Under the pieces are notes generated by a model that did no database searches, was not told the DNA's origin, and saw only the letters and a program-made list of their open reading frames with translations. Shown piece by piece: positions 1 through 4,458 of a stretch of 6,126 nucleotides of DNA. Location: assembly GCA_934635545.1 (NCBI GenBank), contig CAKTZN010000111.1, positions 1 to 6,126 of the forward strand. The letters run 5' to 3'. Every line of letters starts with the position of its first letter. The stretch's first letter is position 1. The stretch is from an uncultured Oscillospiraceae bacterium. Lineage in GTDB: Bacteria > Bacillota > Clostridia > Oscillospirales > Oscillospiraceae. The translations under genes were made by a program, and so were the position numbers.

Positions 1-2
1 AG

Positions 3-65
3 GCTGTGCGGTTATTTGAATCAAACAGGGTTTCCGATATAAAAGTCCATGCGGAAATGGCGTAA
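3..65 (+). CDS. Possible C-terminal tail of an upstream gene (partial)
   Basis: An open frame enters from the left edge and reads about 20 codons (AVRLFESNRVSDIKVHAEMA) to a TAA at 63-65. The peptide is soluble, mixed-charge and not recognisable as any family. The stop codon is embedded in the first unit of an 11-bp tandem repeat. A 20-codon open stretch is not evidence of a gene by itself, since the other two frames on this strand close at 22 bases or less before or after it. It is listed only because the composition is protein-like and the stretch abuts the repeat. It may equally be non-coding DNA at the end of the element. Confidence 0.22.
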   Translation, partial: AVRLFESNRVSDIKVHAEMA

Positions 66-77
66 AAATGGCGTAAA
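55..77 (+). repeat. Tandem 11-bp repeat, two copies of AAATGGCGTAA
   Basis: Two perfect head-to-tail copies of AAATGGCGTAA occupy 55-65 and 66-76, with a further A at 77. The 11-bp period matches about one helical turn, so a protein binding both copies would sit on one face of the DNA. A related pair with the same AATGG(C/T)G core and the same period lies at 284-305. Such spacing is seen in iterons and in integrase arm-type sites. Which of these applies cannot be decided from the window. Confidence 0.6.
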
Positions 78-102
78 CCCAAAACGCCGGATCGCGGAAA
101 TC

Positions 103-116
103 CTTGATAAATCAAG
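103..116. repeat. Inverted repeat CTTGAT-AA-ATCAAG
   Basis: A perfect 6-bp dyad with a 2-nt spacer lies just upstream of a Shine-Dalgarno-like AAGGAG at 124-129. It could be a small operator for a dimeric regulator. It is too short to be a terminator, and no T-tract sits at a useful distance apart from the nearby CTTTTTA at 118-124. Confidence 0.3.
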
Positions 117-141
117 ACTTTTTAAGGAGATGTAGAGATAT

Positions 142-168
142 ATGAAATTAGGTATCGATATATATTGA
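142..168 (+). CDS. Possible 8-codon leader peptide (MKLGIDIY)
   Basis: ATG at 142 is preceded by AAGGAG at 124-129, a 12-nt gap that is longer than ideal, and reads eight codons to TGA at 166-168. It could be a leader peptide, or the remnant of a gene start cut by recombination, because an SD followed by an ATG and a protein-like MKLGID start is not expected in idle DNA. The support is only the ribosome binding site and codon content, so this is a weak call. Confidence 0.15.
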   Translation: MKLGIDIY

Positions 169-172
169 CCAT

Positions 173-192
173 TTTATGTATCTTTATGTATT
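173..192 (+). repeat. AT-rich 10-bp tandem repeat, two copies
   Basis: TTTATGTATC (173-182) is followed directly by TTTATGTATT (183-192), differing only in the last base. It lies in the most AT-rich part of the leader, between the two 11-bp repeat pairs. The arrangement of short direct repeats next to AT-rich repeats would suit a melting region of an origin, but no clear DnaA box is present. Confidence 0.4.
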
Positions 193-283
193 TCCATAAA
201 TCTCCACAAACCGTTGTAATTTCAGGGATTCCGCATTTTTAAGTAGAATATAAGTCAATGTAAAAAACCATATCTCGATGCCA

Positions 284-305
284 AAATGGTGCGGGAATGG
301 TGCGA
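284..305 (+). repeat. Tandem 11-bp repeat, AAATGGTGCGG / GAATGGTGCGA
   Basis: Two direct units, AAATGGTGCGG at 284-294 and GAATGGTGCGA at 295-305, share AATGGTGCG. They have the same orientation, the same 11-bp period and nearly the same core as the pair at 55-76 (AATGGCG). The two pairs are 229 bp apart. All four copies together look like binding sites of one protein. Confidence 0.55.
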
Positions 306-346
306 GGAAAAAACGAGAAAAACCCTTTGCGGCAACAAAGAAGGTT

Positions 347-394
347 GACACGCACGATTGAAAAGGATCATCTTCAATCGTGCGTGTCTTTTTT
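347..394 (+). terminator. Strong intrinsic terminator upstream of the first gene
   Basis: GACACGCACGATTGAA (347-362) pairs perfectly with TTCAATCGTGCGTGTC (373-388) across a 10-nt loop and is followed by six T residues at 389-394. This is a textbook Rho-independent terminator for + strand transcription. The opposite strand lacks a T-tract after the stem. It ends transcription entering from the left, or acts as an attenuator if the promoter for the gene at 454 lies upstream of it. Confidence 0.88.
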
Positions 395-440
395 GCATAC
401 ACATCTATGCTTTTCAACACAAGTCAGTTTACAAAATAAC

Positions 441-444
441 GAGG
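441..444 (+). promoter_or_regulatory. Ribosome binding site for the gene at 454
   Basis: GAGG lies 9 nt before the ATG at 454 in an A-rich context. It supports that ATG as the start, ahead of the intragenic hairpin at 540-580. Confidence 0.6.
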
Positions 445-453
445 TAAATAAAT

Positions 454-1590
454 ATGCAGGAATATACACTTGAGATCAAACAGATCGTAGACTATCCACG
501 CTGCCGGATCTACCGGCAGTTCGTACAAGCCTTGATAGCAGACCGGAGCATTCGCGTGAGCGGAGGCTCCGGTCTTTTTTATTTTGTCGTGCTCTGCGCC
601 TATGCCAACTTCCGCACCTCATACAAGCGCATTGATGGCATCAGCTACACCATCTACCCCGGCGAATGGATCATGTCCGTGGAGGAATTGTCCCAGTATT
701 TCCGCACACGCTTCCGCCGCCAGACCTTAACCGCATTGGAGGGACTGCAAAAGAAAGGGCTTATCAGCTTTCTCGTTCTCGGACATGGCAAGCTGGTCAA
801 ATTCAAGATTCGCGGGTGGCGGCGTCACAACACGATCCTCGACTATAACGCGCCTTGCCAGAAGGATACCGGCTTTTTCTTCTTCCCTGTCTCTACGGCC
901 ACGGAGCTGGTCAGCGCCGGTCACTGCTCAGAGATGGATGCCGTGCTGGATCTGTGGCTGAACACCGTCTATAACGATCCGCAAGTCCTTGGCTCAGATG
1001 TCGGGCCGGTGGTTTATCTCCGCAATGGTACAGGCTGTCCGCTAGTCAGCTATGCGGAGCTGGCATCCCGATGGGGCATCTCCAAGGCGACCGCTGGCCG
1101 ATACCTCAAGCGCATGGCTGAGCGTGGCTATCTGCAACTGGCAGCTTTCCCCGGCACACATGGAACCACGATCTATCTTCAGAACTATCTCTCCACCATG
1201 TTCCAGATTTCTGACATCGTAGTGGACAAGGAAGAGATTGCTATGAGCCTGGGCATCAAGCTGGAGCTTCAGGAGGAAACTACCCTGACTACGGCGGCAT
1301 CCATCGGTTCAAATGAGGCCGGTAGCGTTTCAGAAATGAACCGCCATCGAATCGAGCGAAAGATGCGCGAAATCCTTGTGGCACAAGGACTTCCGTGCGC
1401 TTCATGCGCTAAATCCAAATATATGTTATTACCATTATCCGACGACTGCGAGGTTACGATAGAAGGGGTGCCTCCGCTGCGCCGGTGGCTTCAGTTGGTG
1501 GTCACCTGCGGTGACACACAGGAAGTCTATCACTTTGAACTCAGATTACACCCGACCGGAATGCGCGGCGATAAGGAGGCTGAACGATGA
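454..1590 (+). CDS. ICE-associated protein with two predicted winged-helix domains
   Basis: This 378-aa soluble protein has two regions that look like winged helix-turn-helix domains. The first is at about residues 73-122 (SVEELSQYF...RQTLTALEGLQKKGLISF, then a basic wing ending KFKIRGW). The second is at about 196-246 (PLVSYAELASRWGISKATAGRYLKRMAERGYL followed by a wing). Between them is a conserved-looking segment GFFFFPVSTATELVSAGHCSEMDAVLDLWLNTVYND, broken here only for description at residues 140-174. The C-terminal part (about 295-365) carries a CASC motif at 315-318 and an alternating strand pattern. From memory, similar proteins are common in clostridial conjugative elements, annotated only as HTH or MarR-like. 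The double winged helix also resembles plasmid initiators of the Rep_3 type, and iteron-like repeats lie upstream, but replication is inference. The start is supported by GAGG at 441. The stop overlaps the next start (ATGA). Confidence 0.85.
   Translation: MQEYTLEIKQIVDYPRCRIYRQFVQALIADRSIRVSGGSGLFYFVVLCAYANFRTSYKRIDGISYTIYPGEWIMSVEELSQYFRTRFRRQTLTALEGLQKKGLISFLVLGHGKLVKFKIRGWRRHNTILDYNAPCQKDTGFFFFPVSTATELVSAGHCSEMDAVLDLWLNTVYNDPQVLGSDVGPVVYLRNGTGCPLVSYAELASRWGISKATAGRYLKRMAERGYLQLAAFPGTHGTTIYLQNYLSTMFQISDIVVDKEEIAMSLGIKLELQEETTLTTAASIGSNEAGSVSEMNRHRIERKMREILVAQGLPCASCAKSKYMLLPLSDDCEVTIEGVPPLRRWLQLVVTCGDTQEVYHFELRLHPTGMRGDKEAER
540..580 (+). terminator. Terminator-like hairpin inside the coding region at codon ~30
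   Basis: GACCGGAGC (541-549) is perfectly complementary to GCTCCGGTC (566-574), with an extra A-T pair at 540/575, a 16-nt loop, and six T residues at 575-580 followed by ATTTTG. It has the form of an intrinsic terminator but lies within codons 30-42 of the gene starting at 454, where the arms encode DRS and GSG. If ribosomes are absent or stalled in the first 30 codons, transcription could stop here. Active translation would prevent folding. Confidence 0.6.
1573..1579 (+). promoter_or_regulatory. Ribosome binding site for the gene at 1587
   Basis: AAGGAGG, a near-perfect Shine-Dalgarno, lies inside the end of the preceding gene, 7 nt before the ATG at 1587. Together with the ATGA overlap it shows translational coupling. 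Confidence 0.8.
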
Positions 1591-2114
1591 AAAAAACTGC
1601 ACAAGAACACAAAGTGACCGATAATCCCCTGTACCATGACACATGGATGCTGCTGCGCAAGTACCGGGACGTGGTGTGGAGTCTGGAGCTGTCCGTGCAG
1701 CAGGTGCGCCGGCAGTTCCAGATCGAATACGGCAGCAGCATTGAGGAGTTCCTGGAGTCCCTCTATGTGGCCGGTGTCACCTTCGAGGGCTCGGCGATTG
1801 AGGATCATGCCCGCTGCATCGAGCGTAGCTACAAGATGCTGAAGCTGCTGGACACCTCCGTGGAGCTGCTGCGGACAAAGCACAAGTACGGCGAGAGCTA
1901 TTACTGGCTGCTGTACTACACCTACCTGTCACCGCAGCAGTTGGCGAACACGCAGGAGATCATCGAAAAGCTAGAACCGCACATCCGCGACATCAGCTAC
2001 CGCACCTACTTCCGCAAGCGTCAGATGGCTATTGACGCCCTGAGTTCGGTGCTGTGGGGGTATTCTTCAAAGGAGAGTCTAGCGCTGCTGGAGAAATTTG
2101 TTCCGGAGGGGTGA
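1587..2114 (+). CDS. ArpU-like putative regulator
   Basis: This 175-aa, basic, helical protein has no signal peptide or membrane segment. The C-terminal third (about residues 113-158: YLSPQQLANTQEIIEKLEPH, then DISYRTYFRKRQMAIDALSS and VLWGY) has the look of the sigma-70 region 4-like helix-turn-helix of the ArpU family of phage and element transcription regulators, in which a recognition helix rich in Y and R precedes an A-x-x-x-L helix. The assignment is by pattern only. The N-terminal part has an amphipathic helix pattern (YRDVVWSLELSVQQVRRQF). It overlaps the upstream gene by 4 nt, so the two are probably co-translated and may act together as a regulatory pair. Its codons are GC-rich, in sharp contrast to the gene that follows. 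It could instead be a structural helical protein of unknown role. Confidence 0.8.
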   Translation: MKKTAQEHKVTDNPLYHDTWMLLRKYRDVVWSLELSVQQVRRQFQIEYGSSIEEFLESLYVAGVTFEGSAIEDHARCIERSYKMLKLLDTSVELLRTKHKYGESYYWLLYYTYLSPQQLANTQEIIEKLEPHIRDISYRTYFRKRQMAIDALSSVLWGYSSKESLALLEKFVPEG

Positions 2115-2135
2115 GCCTCGTCTTAGATAAGCCCT

Positions 2136-2260
2136 CAAAACAAGAATTTCCCCAATAATTGTTGCAAAAACATAATTTTGGTGCTATTTTGTATAAAGCA
2201 GCATTGTTCCCTACTTAATTTCCTATTTTTCATTTATGTGATAGCCTAACAAAACAAGAA
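2136..2260 (+). repeat. Direct repeat pair CAAAACAAGAA flanking the cargo promoter
   Basis: Identical 11-mers lie at 2136-2146 and 2250-2260, 114 bp apart. Each is preceded by a similar AGCC(C/T) stretch, so the imperfect repeat spans about 17-18 bp. The candidate promoter lies between them, and the right copy ends just before the GGAG ribosome binding site. They may be operator half-sites allowing looping, or a duplication left by rearrangement. Confidence 0.5.
2162..2190 (+). promoter_or_regulatory. Candidate promoter of the cargo gene
   Basis: TTGCAA (2162-2167) and TATTTT (2185-2190) are 17 bp apart, and a TG at 2182-2183 makes an extended -10 (TGCTATTTT). Each hexamer matches the vegetative consensus at four of six positions. 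The site lies in an AT-rich gap 84 bp before the ATG, and no terminator is evident after the previous gene. It is plausible, not certain, because AT-rich DNA gives such matches by chance. TATAAA at 2192-2197 is another possible -10 without a good -35. Confidence 0.42.
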
Positions 2261-2261
2261 C

Positions 2262-2265
2262 GGAG
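2262..2265 (+). promoter_or_regulatory. Ribosome binding site for the gene at 2274
   Basis: GGAG lies 8 nt before the ATG at 2274 and supports that start. The protein then begins MILVDNEL, which matches the usual N-terminus of dCTP deaminase-type proteins. Confidence 0.65.
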
Positions 2266-2273
2266 CTTTCGAT

Positions 2274-3086
2274 ATGATTCTAGTTGACAACGAACTTTCA
2301 GATTTGATCTCAGAACAAGGGCTTATTCAAGACGGAACTTTTGATCCAGATTGTATTACGAACATTGGTTATGATCTTCGGACTTATGCGTTTTATGATG
2401 ATACAGGAGAGCACACGTCGAAAGACTTATCTCCTGGTGAGTCCGTTATGGTTTCTACAGAGGAAATCATTAATATGCCTGTTAATCTAGCTGCGATTGT
2501 ACATGATCGGAATAGTCGCATCCGGCAGGGACTTTCAGTTGCTGCTCCTGTTTATCAGCCGGGACATAAAACAAGAGTGTTTTTCCGCTTGACTAATATT
2601 TCTGCAGATGAGATCAAGTTGTCAACTGATGATAGTTACGCTATGATTATTTTTGAACGCTTGTCAAATACGGCAGCGAATCCATATAACGGAGCATTCA
2701 AAGATGAAATCGGAAGTTATACAGGATTATCAAGCTATAAAAAAGCGTATGAAAAGCAAATCAAGCAATTAGAAAAAAAGAAGGAGGACGTTAGAGAAAT
2801 CGAAAAATCCATCTATGGAAATGTGCTTGCAATTCTAGCTGTTTTTGTTGCTATTTTCAGTTTGATTTCCACCAATGTTAATCTGTTGGATGATGAGTCC
2901 ACACTTCGTAGTTTTATTGGATATAATTTAATTACAATTGGAGGAGTAAGTTTTTTACTCACATTGCTTCGCACAACTATTTTAAGTGATTTGTCCCCCA
3001 AAAAACGATGCAAAGGATTTGTCATTTGGATTCCTACAATTATTGTATTTGCTATCGCATTATTAATTTTAGTGGTTTTGAAATAA
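2274..3086 (+). CDS. Membrane-anchored dCTP deaminase/dUTPase-like pseudoenzyme
   Basis: The 270-aa product has three parts. Residues 1-150 resemble the trimeric dCTP deaminase/dUTPase fold: MILVDNELSDLI start, YDLR at 33-36, HDRNSRIRQGL at 77-87 in place of GRSSLARLGL, QPG at 95-97, and ERLSNTAANPYNG at 128-140 near the family's EPLSGPAVRPYNR. Residues 152-180 are a Lys/Glu-rich helix, probably a coiled coil. Residues 181-270 contain three predicted membrane helices (about 182-200, 214-237, 249-269), with a basic KKRCKG loop that should be cytoplasmic. By my alignment to E. coli Dcd, the catalytic Glu (E138) is Arg105, the first Ser of RSS is Asn80, and the dUTPase catalytic Asp position is Gln95. 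Deamination or dUTP hydrolysis therefore looks unlikely, while nucleotide binding may remain. The gene is much more AT-rich than its neighbours, suggesting separate acquisition. A sensor or effector role, for example phage defence, is inference. The usual enzyme ends near residue 190 without membrane helices. Confidence 0.82.
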   Translation: MILVDNELSDLISEQGLIQDGTFDPDCITNIGYDLRTYAFYDDTGEHTSKDLSPGESVMVSTEEIINMPVNLAAIVHDRNSRIRQGLSVAAPVYQPGHKTRVFFRLTNISADEIKLSTDDSYAMIIFERLSNTAANPYNGAFKDEIGSYTGLSSYKKAYEKQIKQLEKKKEDVREIEKSIYGNVLAILAVFVAIFSLISTNVNLLDDESTLRSFIGYNLITIGGVSFLLTLLRTTILSDLSPKKRCKGFVIWIPTIIVFAIALLILVVLK

Positions 3087-3112
3087 GTAAAAATGCGTTG
3101 CAATCCGCACTG

Positions 3113-3169
3113 ACACTCTCCCGCCACAACATTGGCACGGTTTTGCGATTTCGGTGCAAATCTGAGTGT
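3113..3169. repeat. Inverted repeats around the transfer-operon promoter
   Basis: ACACTC (3113-3118) and GAGTGT (3164-3169) form a distant dyad whose right arm touches the extended -10. Inside it, GATTT (3147-3151) and AAATC (3158-3162) form a short dyad in the -35 to spacer region. These could be operator sites for an element-encoded repressor, but short dyads of this kind also occur by chance. Confidence 0.3.
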
Positions 3170-3177
3170 GATATACT
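3169..3177 (+). promoter_or_regulatory. Extended -10 promoter for the transfer operon
   Basis: TGATATACT is a strong extended -10 element (TG-n-TATACT, five of six matches). No good -35 lies 16-18 bp upstream (TTCGGT at 3150-3155 is the nearest), which is tolerated by extended -10 promoters but could also mean activator dependence. Transcription would start near 3184, giving a leader of about 150 nt before the GTG at 3333. Confidence 0.55.
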
Positions 3178-3211
3178 AAGCATGCCCAAAACTGTAAAGT
3201 CTCCTTTCGTT

Positions 3212-3249
3212 ACACAGAACACCATCCTTTCGAGGGTGGTGTTTTGTGT
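3212..3249 (+). terminator. Long hairpin with UUCG loop in the transfer-operon leader
   Basis: ACACAGAACACCATCCT (3212-3228) pairs with AGGGTGGTGTTTTGTGT (3233-3249) across a TTCG loop, giving 17 consecutive RNA pairs of which two are G-U. The 3' arm ends T-rich (TTTTGTGTTT), so it may terminate the cargo gene's transcript. Because it starts only about 28 nt after the predicted transcription start, it may also act as an attenuator or RNA stabiliser for the transfer genes. The separate T-tract is weaker than at 389-394. Confidence 0.7.
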
Positions 3250-3318
3250 TTCCGGGCTATTGGGCAGTTTGCTGGGGACGTCCTTCGGGGCCGCTCCCTT
3301 TCCACATCTTTGTATCAC

Positions 3319-3324
3319 AGGAGG
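3319..3324 (+). promoter_or_regulatory. Ribosome binding site selecting a GTG start at 3333
   Basis: AGGAGG lies 8 nt before GTG at 3333. It decides the start of the pilin-like gene. The in-frame ATG at 3246 lies inside the leader hairpin, has no ribosome binding site, and would add 29 residues before the signal peptide. Confidence 0.85.
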
Positions 3325-3332
3325 TATCACGA

Positions 3333-3704
3333 GTGAAAAAACATGACCTGACCAACACACATCTCCACAGGAAAAGTCCCGGCAAGGCACTATACGCGGC
3401 CTTCGCGGGCATGACCATGGCCGCCATGCTCTGCCAACCGGTCTTTGCTGCGACTGTATGGGAGAAAGCCAATGAAATCATGAAGGATGTCTACAACCAG
3501 ATCCTTCTAATCTCCACCATTGCCGCCATCGTCACCGCATCGGTTGCCCTGCTGCTGATGAACTTCTCCCGCAGCGGCCGCACCGTGGATGAAAGCCGCG
3601 CATGGCTCAAGCGTATCATCATCACCTGGGCGATCCTCAACGGTCTGGGCTTCATCATGTCCTATGTAACGCCCTTCTTCGCGGATGGCAGATGGAACGG
3701 ATAA
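3333..3704 (+). CDS. VirB2/TrbC-like small membrane protein of the conjugation apparatus
   Basis: The GTG-initiated product is 123 aa. It has a basic N-region (MKKHDLTNTHLHRKSPGK), a hydrophobic core and a probable signal peptidase site after PVFA (residues 36-39). The mature part holds two membrane helices (about 57-77, ILLISTIAAIVTASVALLLM, and 94-112) joined by a short polar, charged loop (SRSGRTVDESRAWLKR). A signal peptide followed by two membrane helices is the architecture of VirB2/TrbC pilin-type subunits of T4SS and of equivalent small proteins encoded just before the VirB6-like gene in Gram-positive conjugative elements. Gene position supports this role. The sequence itself is too short for a secure family call. 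It is first in the transfer operon, downstream of a promoter and leader hairpin, and is followed 34 nt later by the TrbL-like gene. Confidence 0.85.
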   Translation: MKKHDLTNTHLHRKSPGKALYAAFAGMTMAAMLCQPVFAATVWEKANEIMKDVYNQILLISTIAAIVTASVALLLMNFSRSGRTVDESRAWLKRIIITWAILNGLGFIMSYVTPFFADGRWNG

Positions 3705-3724
3705 CACATCGCTGCCCGACTGAG

Positions 3725-3731
3725 AAAGGAG
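3725..3731 (+). promoter_or_regulatory. Ribosome binding site for the gene at 3739
   Basis: AAAGGAG lies 7 nt before the ATG at 3739 and fixes that start. Confidence 0.75.
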
Positions 3732-3738
3732 TGGTGCT

Positions 3739-4449
3739 ATGGGCATATTAGATGGCATTGTAGAATGGATCGCGGAACAGGTCATGTACGGTCTTGACCT
3801 TATCAACACCTCTGTGTTGGGAGCGCTGGGCTGCGATATGAGCACCTTCCTGCGCTATTTTCCCGCCGCAGAGACGATGTACAACATTTTCGTGGCGCTG
3901 GCTATCGGCATGATCCTGCTGAACCTGATCTGGCAGCTTTTCAAAAACTACGGTCTTGTGGCCGGTGTGGAGGCAGAAGACCCAGTGAAGCTGACGATCC
4001 GCTCTGTGCTGTTCATCCTGCTGGCCTATTTCGCGGATGAAATTGTGGAGCTGATACTGAAGATCGGCGGAACACCCTACGCATGGATCATGTCGTCCGA
4101 ACTGCCCGCACTGAACTTTGCCGATTTCAACTCAGTCATACTCACCATCATCGGCGTTTGCGCCAATGGTGCGGTGGCTCTTATCGCCCTGATCCTCGTC
4201 CTCATATTGGCATGGAGCTATATCAAGCTGCTGTTTGAGGCGGCGGAGCGCTATGTGCTGCTGGGCGTGCTGGTATTCACAGCGCCGGTGGCCTTTGCTA
4301 CGGGTGCGGCGCAAACCACCTCCAATATCTTCAAGGCGTGGTGCCGGATGTTCGGCGGCCAGATATTCCTGCTGCTGATGAACGCATGGTGCCTGCGCCT
4401 GTTCATCACCATGGTGGGAACCTTCCTGGCAAATCCCTTATCCCTATAG
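3739..4449 (+). CDS. VirB6/TrbL-like conjugal transfer channel protein
   Basis: This 236-aa polytopic protein has about five membrane segments (roughly 46-67, 86-108, 131-160, 169-189, 207-229). The C-terminal region TAPVAFATGAAQTTSNIFKA followed by WCRMFGGQIFLLLMN is the pattern I associate with VirB6/TrbL-type proteins of Gram-positive elements (as I recall, the clostridial group typified by CD1112 of the C. difficile conjugative transposons). Such proteins form the inner part of the mating channel in the cytoplasmic membrane. There is no cleavable signal. The N-terminus (MGILDGIVEWIAEQVMYGLDLI) looks like an amphipathic helix. The start is fixed by AAAGGAG at 3725. Its stop codon overlaps the ribosome binding site of the next gene, indicating one transcript. 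Confidence 0.9.
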   Translation: MGILDGIVEWIAEQVMYGLDLINTSVLGALGCDMSTFLRYFPAAETMYNIFVALAIGMILLNLIWQLFKNYGLVAGVEAEDPVKLTIRSVLFILLAYFADEIVELILKIGGTPYAWIMSSELPALNFADFNSVILTIIGVCANGAVALIALILVLILAWSYIKLLFEAAERYVLLGVLVFTAPVAFATGAAQTTSNIFKAWCRMFGGQIFLLLMNAWCLRLFITMVGTFLANPLSL

Positions 4450-4452
4450 GAG
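4448..4452 (+). promoter_or_regulatory. Ribosome binding site overlapping the previous stop codon
   Basis: AGGAG begins within the TAG stop of the TrbL-like gene (4447-4449) and lies 6 nt before the ATG at 4459, so the two genes are likely translationally coupled. Confidence 0.75.
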
Positions 4453-4458
4453 ACGATT

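Larger units (their letters stand above)
66..453. other. Non-coding repeat-rich leader region
   Basis: No convincing gene is seen in this 388-bp AT-rich stretch. It holds the second copy of the left 11-bp repeat, an inverted repeat CTTGAT-AA-ATCAAG at 103-116, a self-complementary TATCGATA at 153-160, a 10-bp AT-rich tandem repeat TTTATGTAT(C/T) at 173-192, the right 11-bp repeat pair at 284-305 and an intrinsic terminator at 347-394. I found no promoter with acceptable -35, spacing and -10 together for the gene at 454. The repeat density fits an element end, a replication origin or a regulatory leader. Confidence 0.5.

Noticed and set aside
345..373. Consensus -35 TTGACA at 345-350
   Set aside because: No -10 lies at 16-18 bp (TCATCT at 368-373 matches only two positions), and the hexamer is part of the terminator stem.
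184..420. Minus-strand open frame of 78 codons
   Set aside because: It runs through the intrinsic terminator and the 11-bp repeats, has no ribosome binding site I can find, and its sequence is explained by AT-rich non-coding DNA.
1530..1883. Minus-strand open frame across the junction of the first two genes
   Set aside because: It lies antisense to two well-supported coupled genes and has no protein-family signal.
3246..3332. Upstream ATG at 3246 as the start of the pilin-like gene
   Set aside because: It has no ribosome binding site, lies in the 3' arm of the leader hairpin, and would place 29 extra residues before a normal signal peptide. GTG at 3333 has AGGAGG at the right distance.
3008..3390. 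Overlapping open frames on both strands in the 3087-3332 gap
   Set aside because: They cross the end of the dCTP deaminase-like gene, the promoter and the perfect hairpin, and have no ribosome binding site. The hairpin's symmetry keeps both strands open by chance.
4161..4174. CCAATGGTGCGG resembling the leader 11-bp repeat
   Set aside because: It is a single copy encoding Ala-Asn-Gly-Ala inside the TrbL-like gene, without the tandem arrangement.
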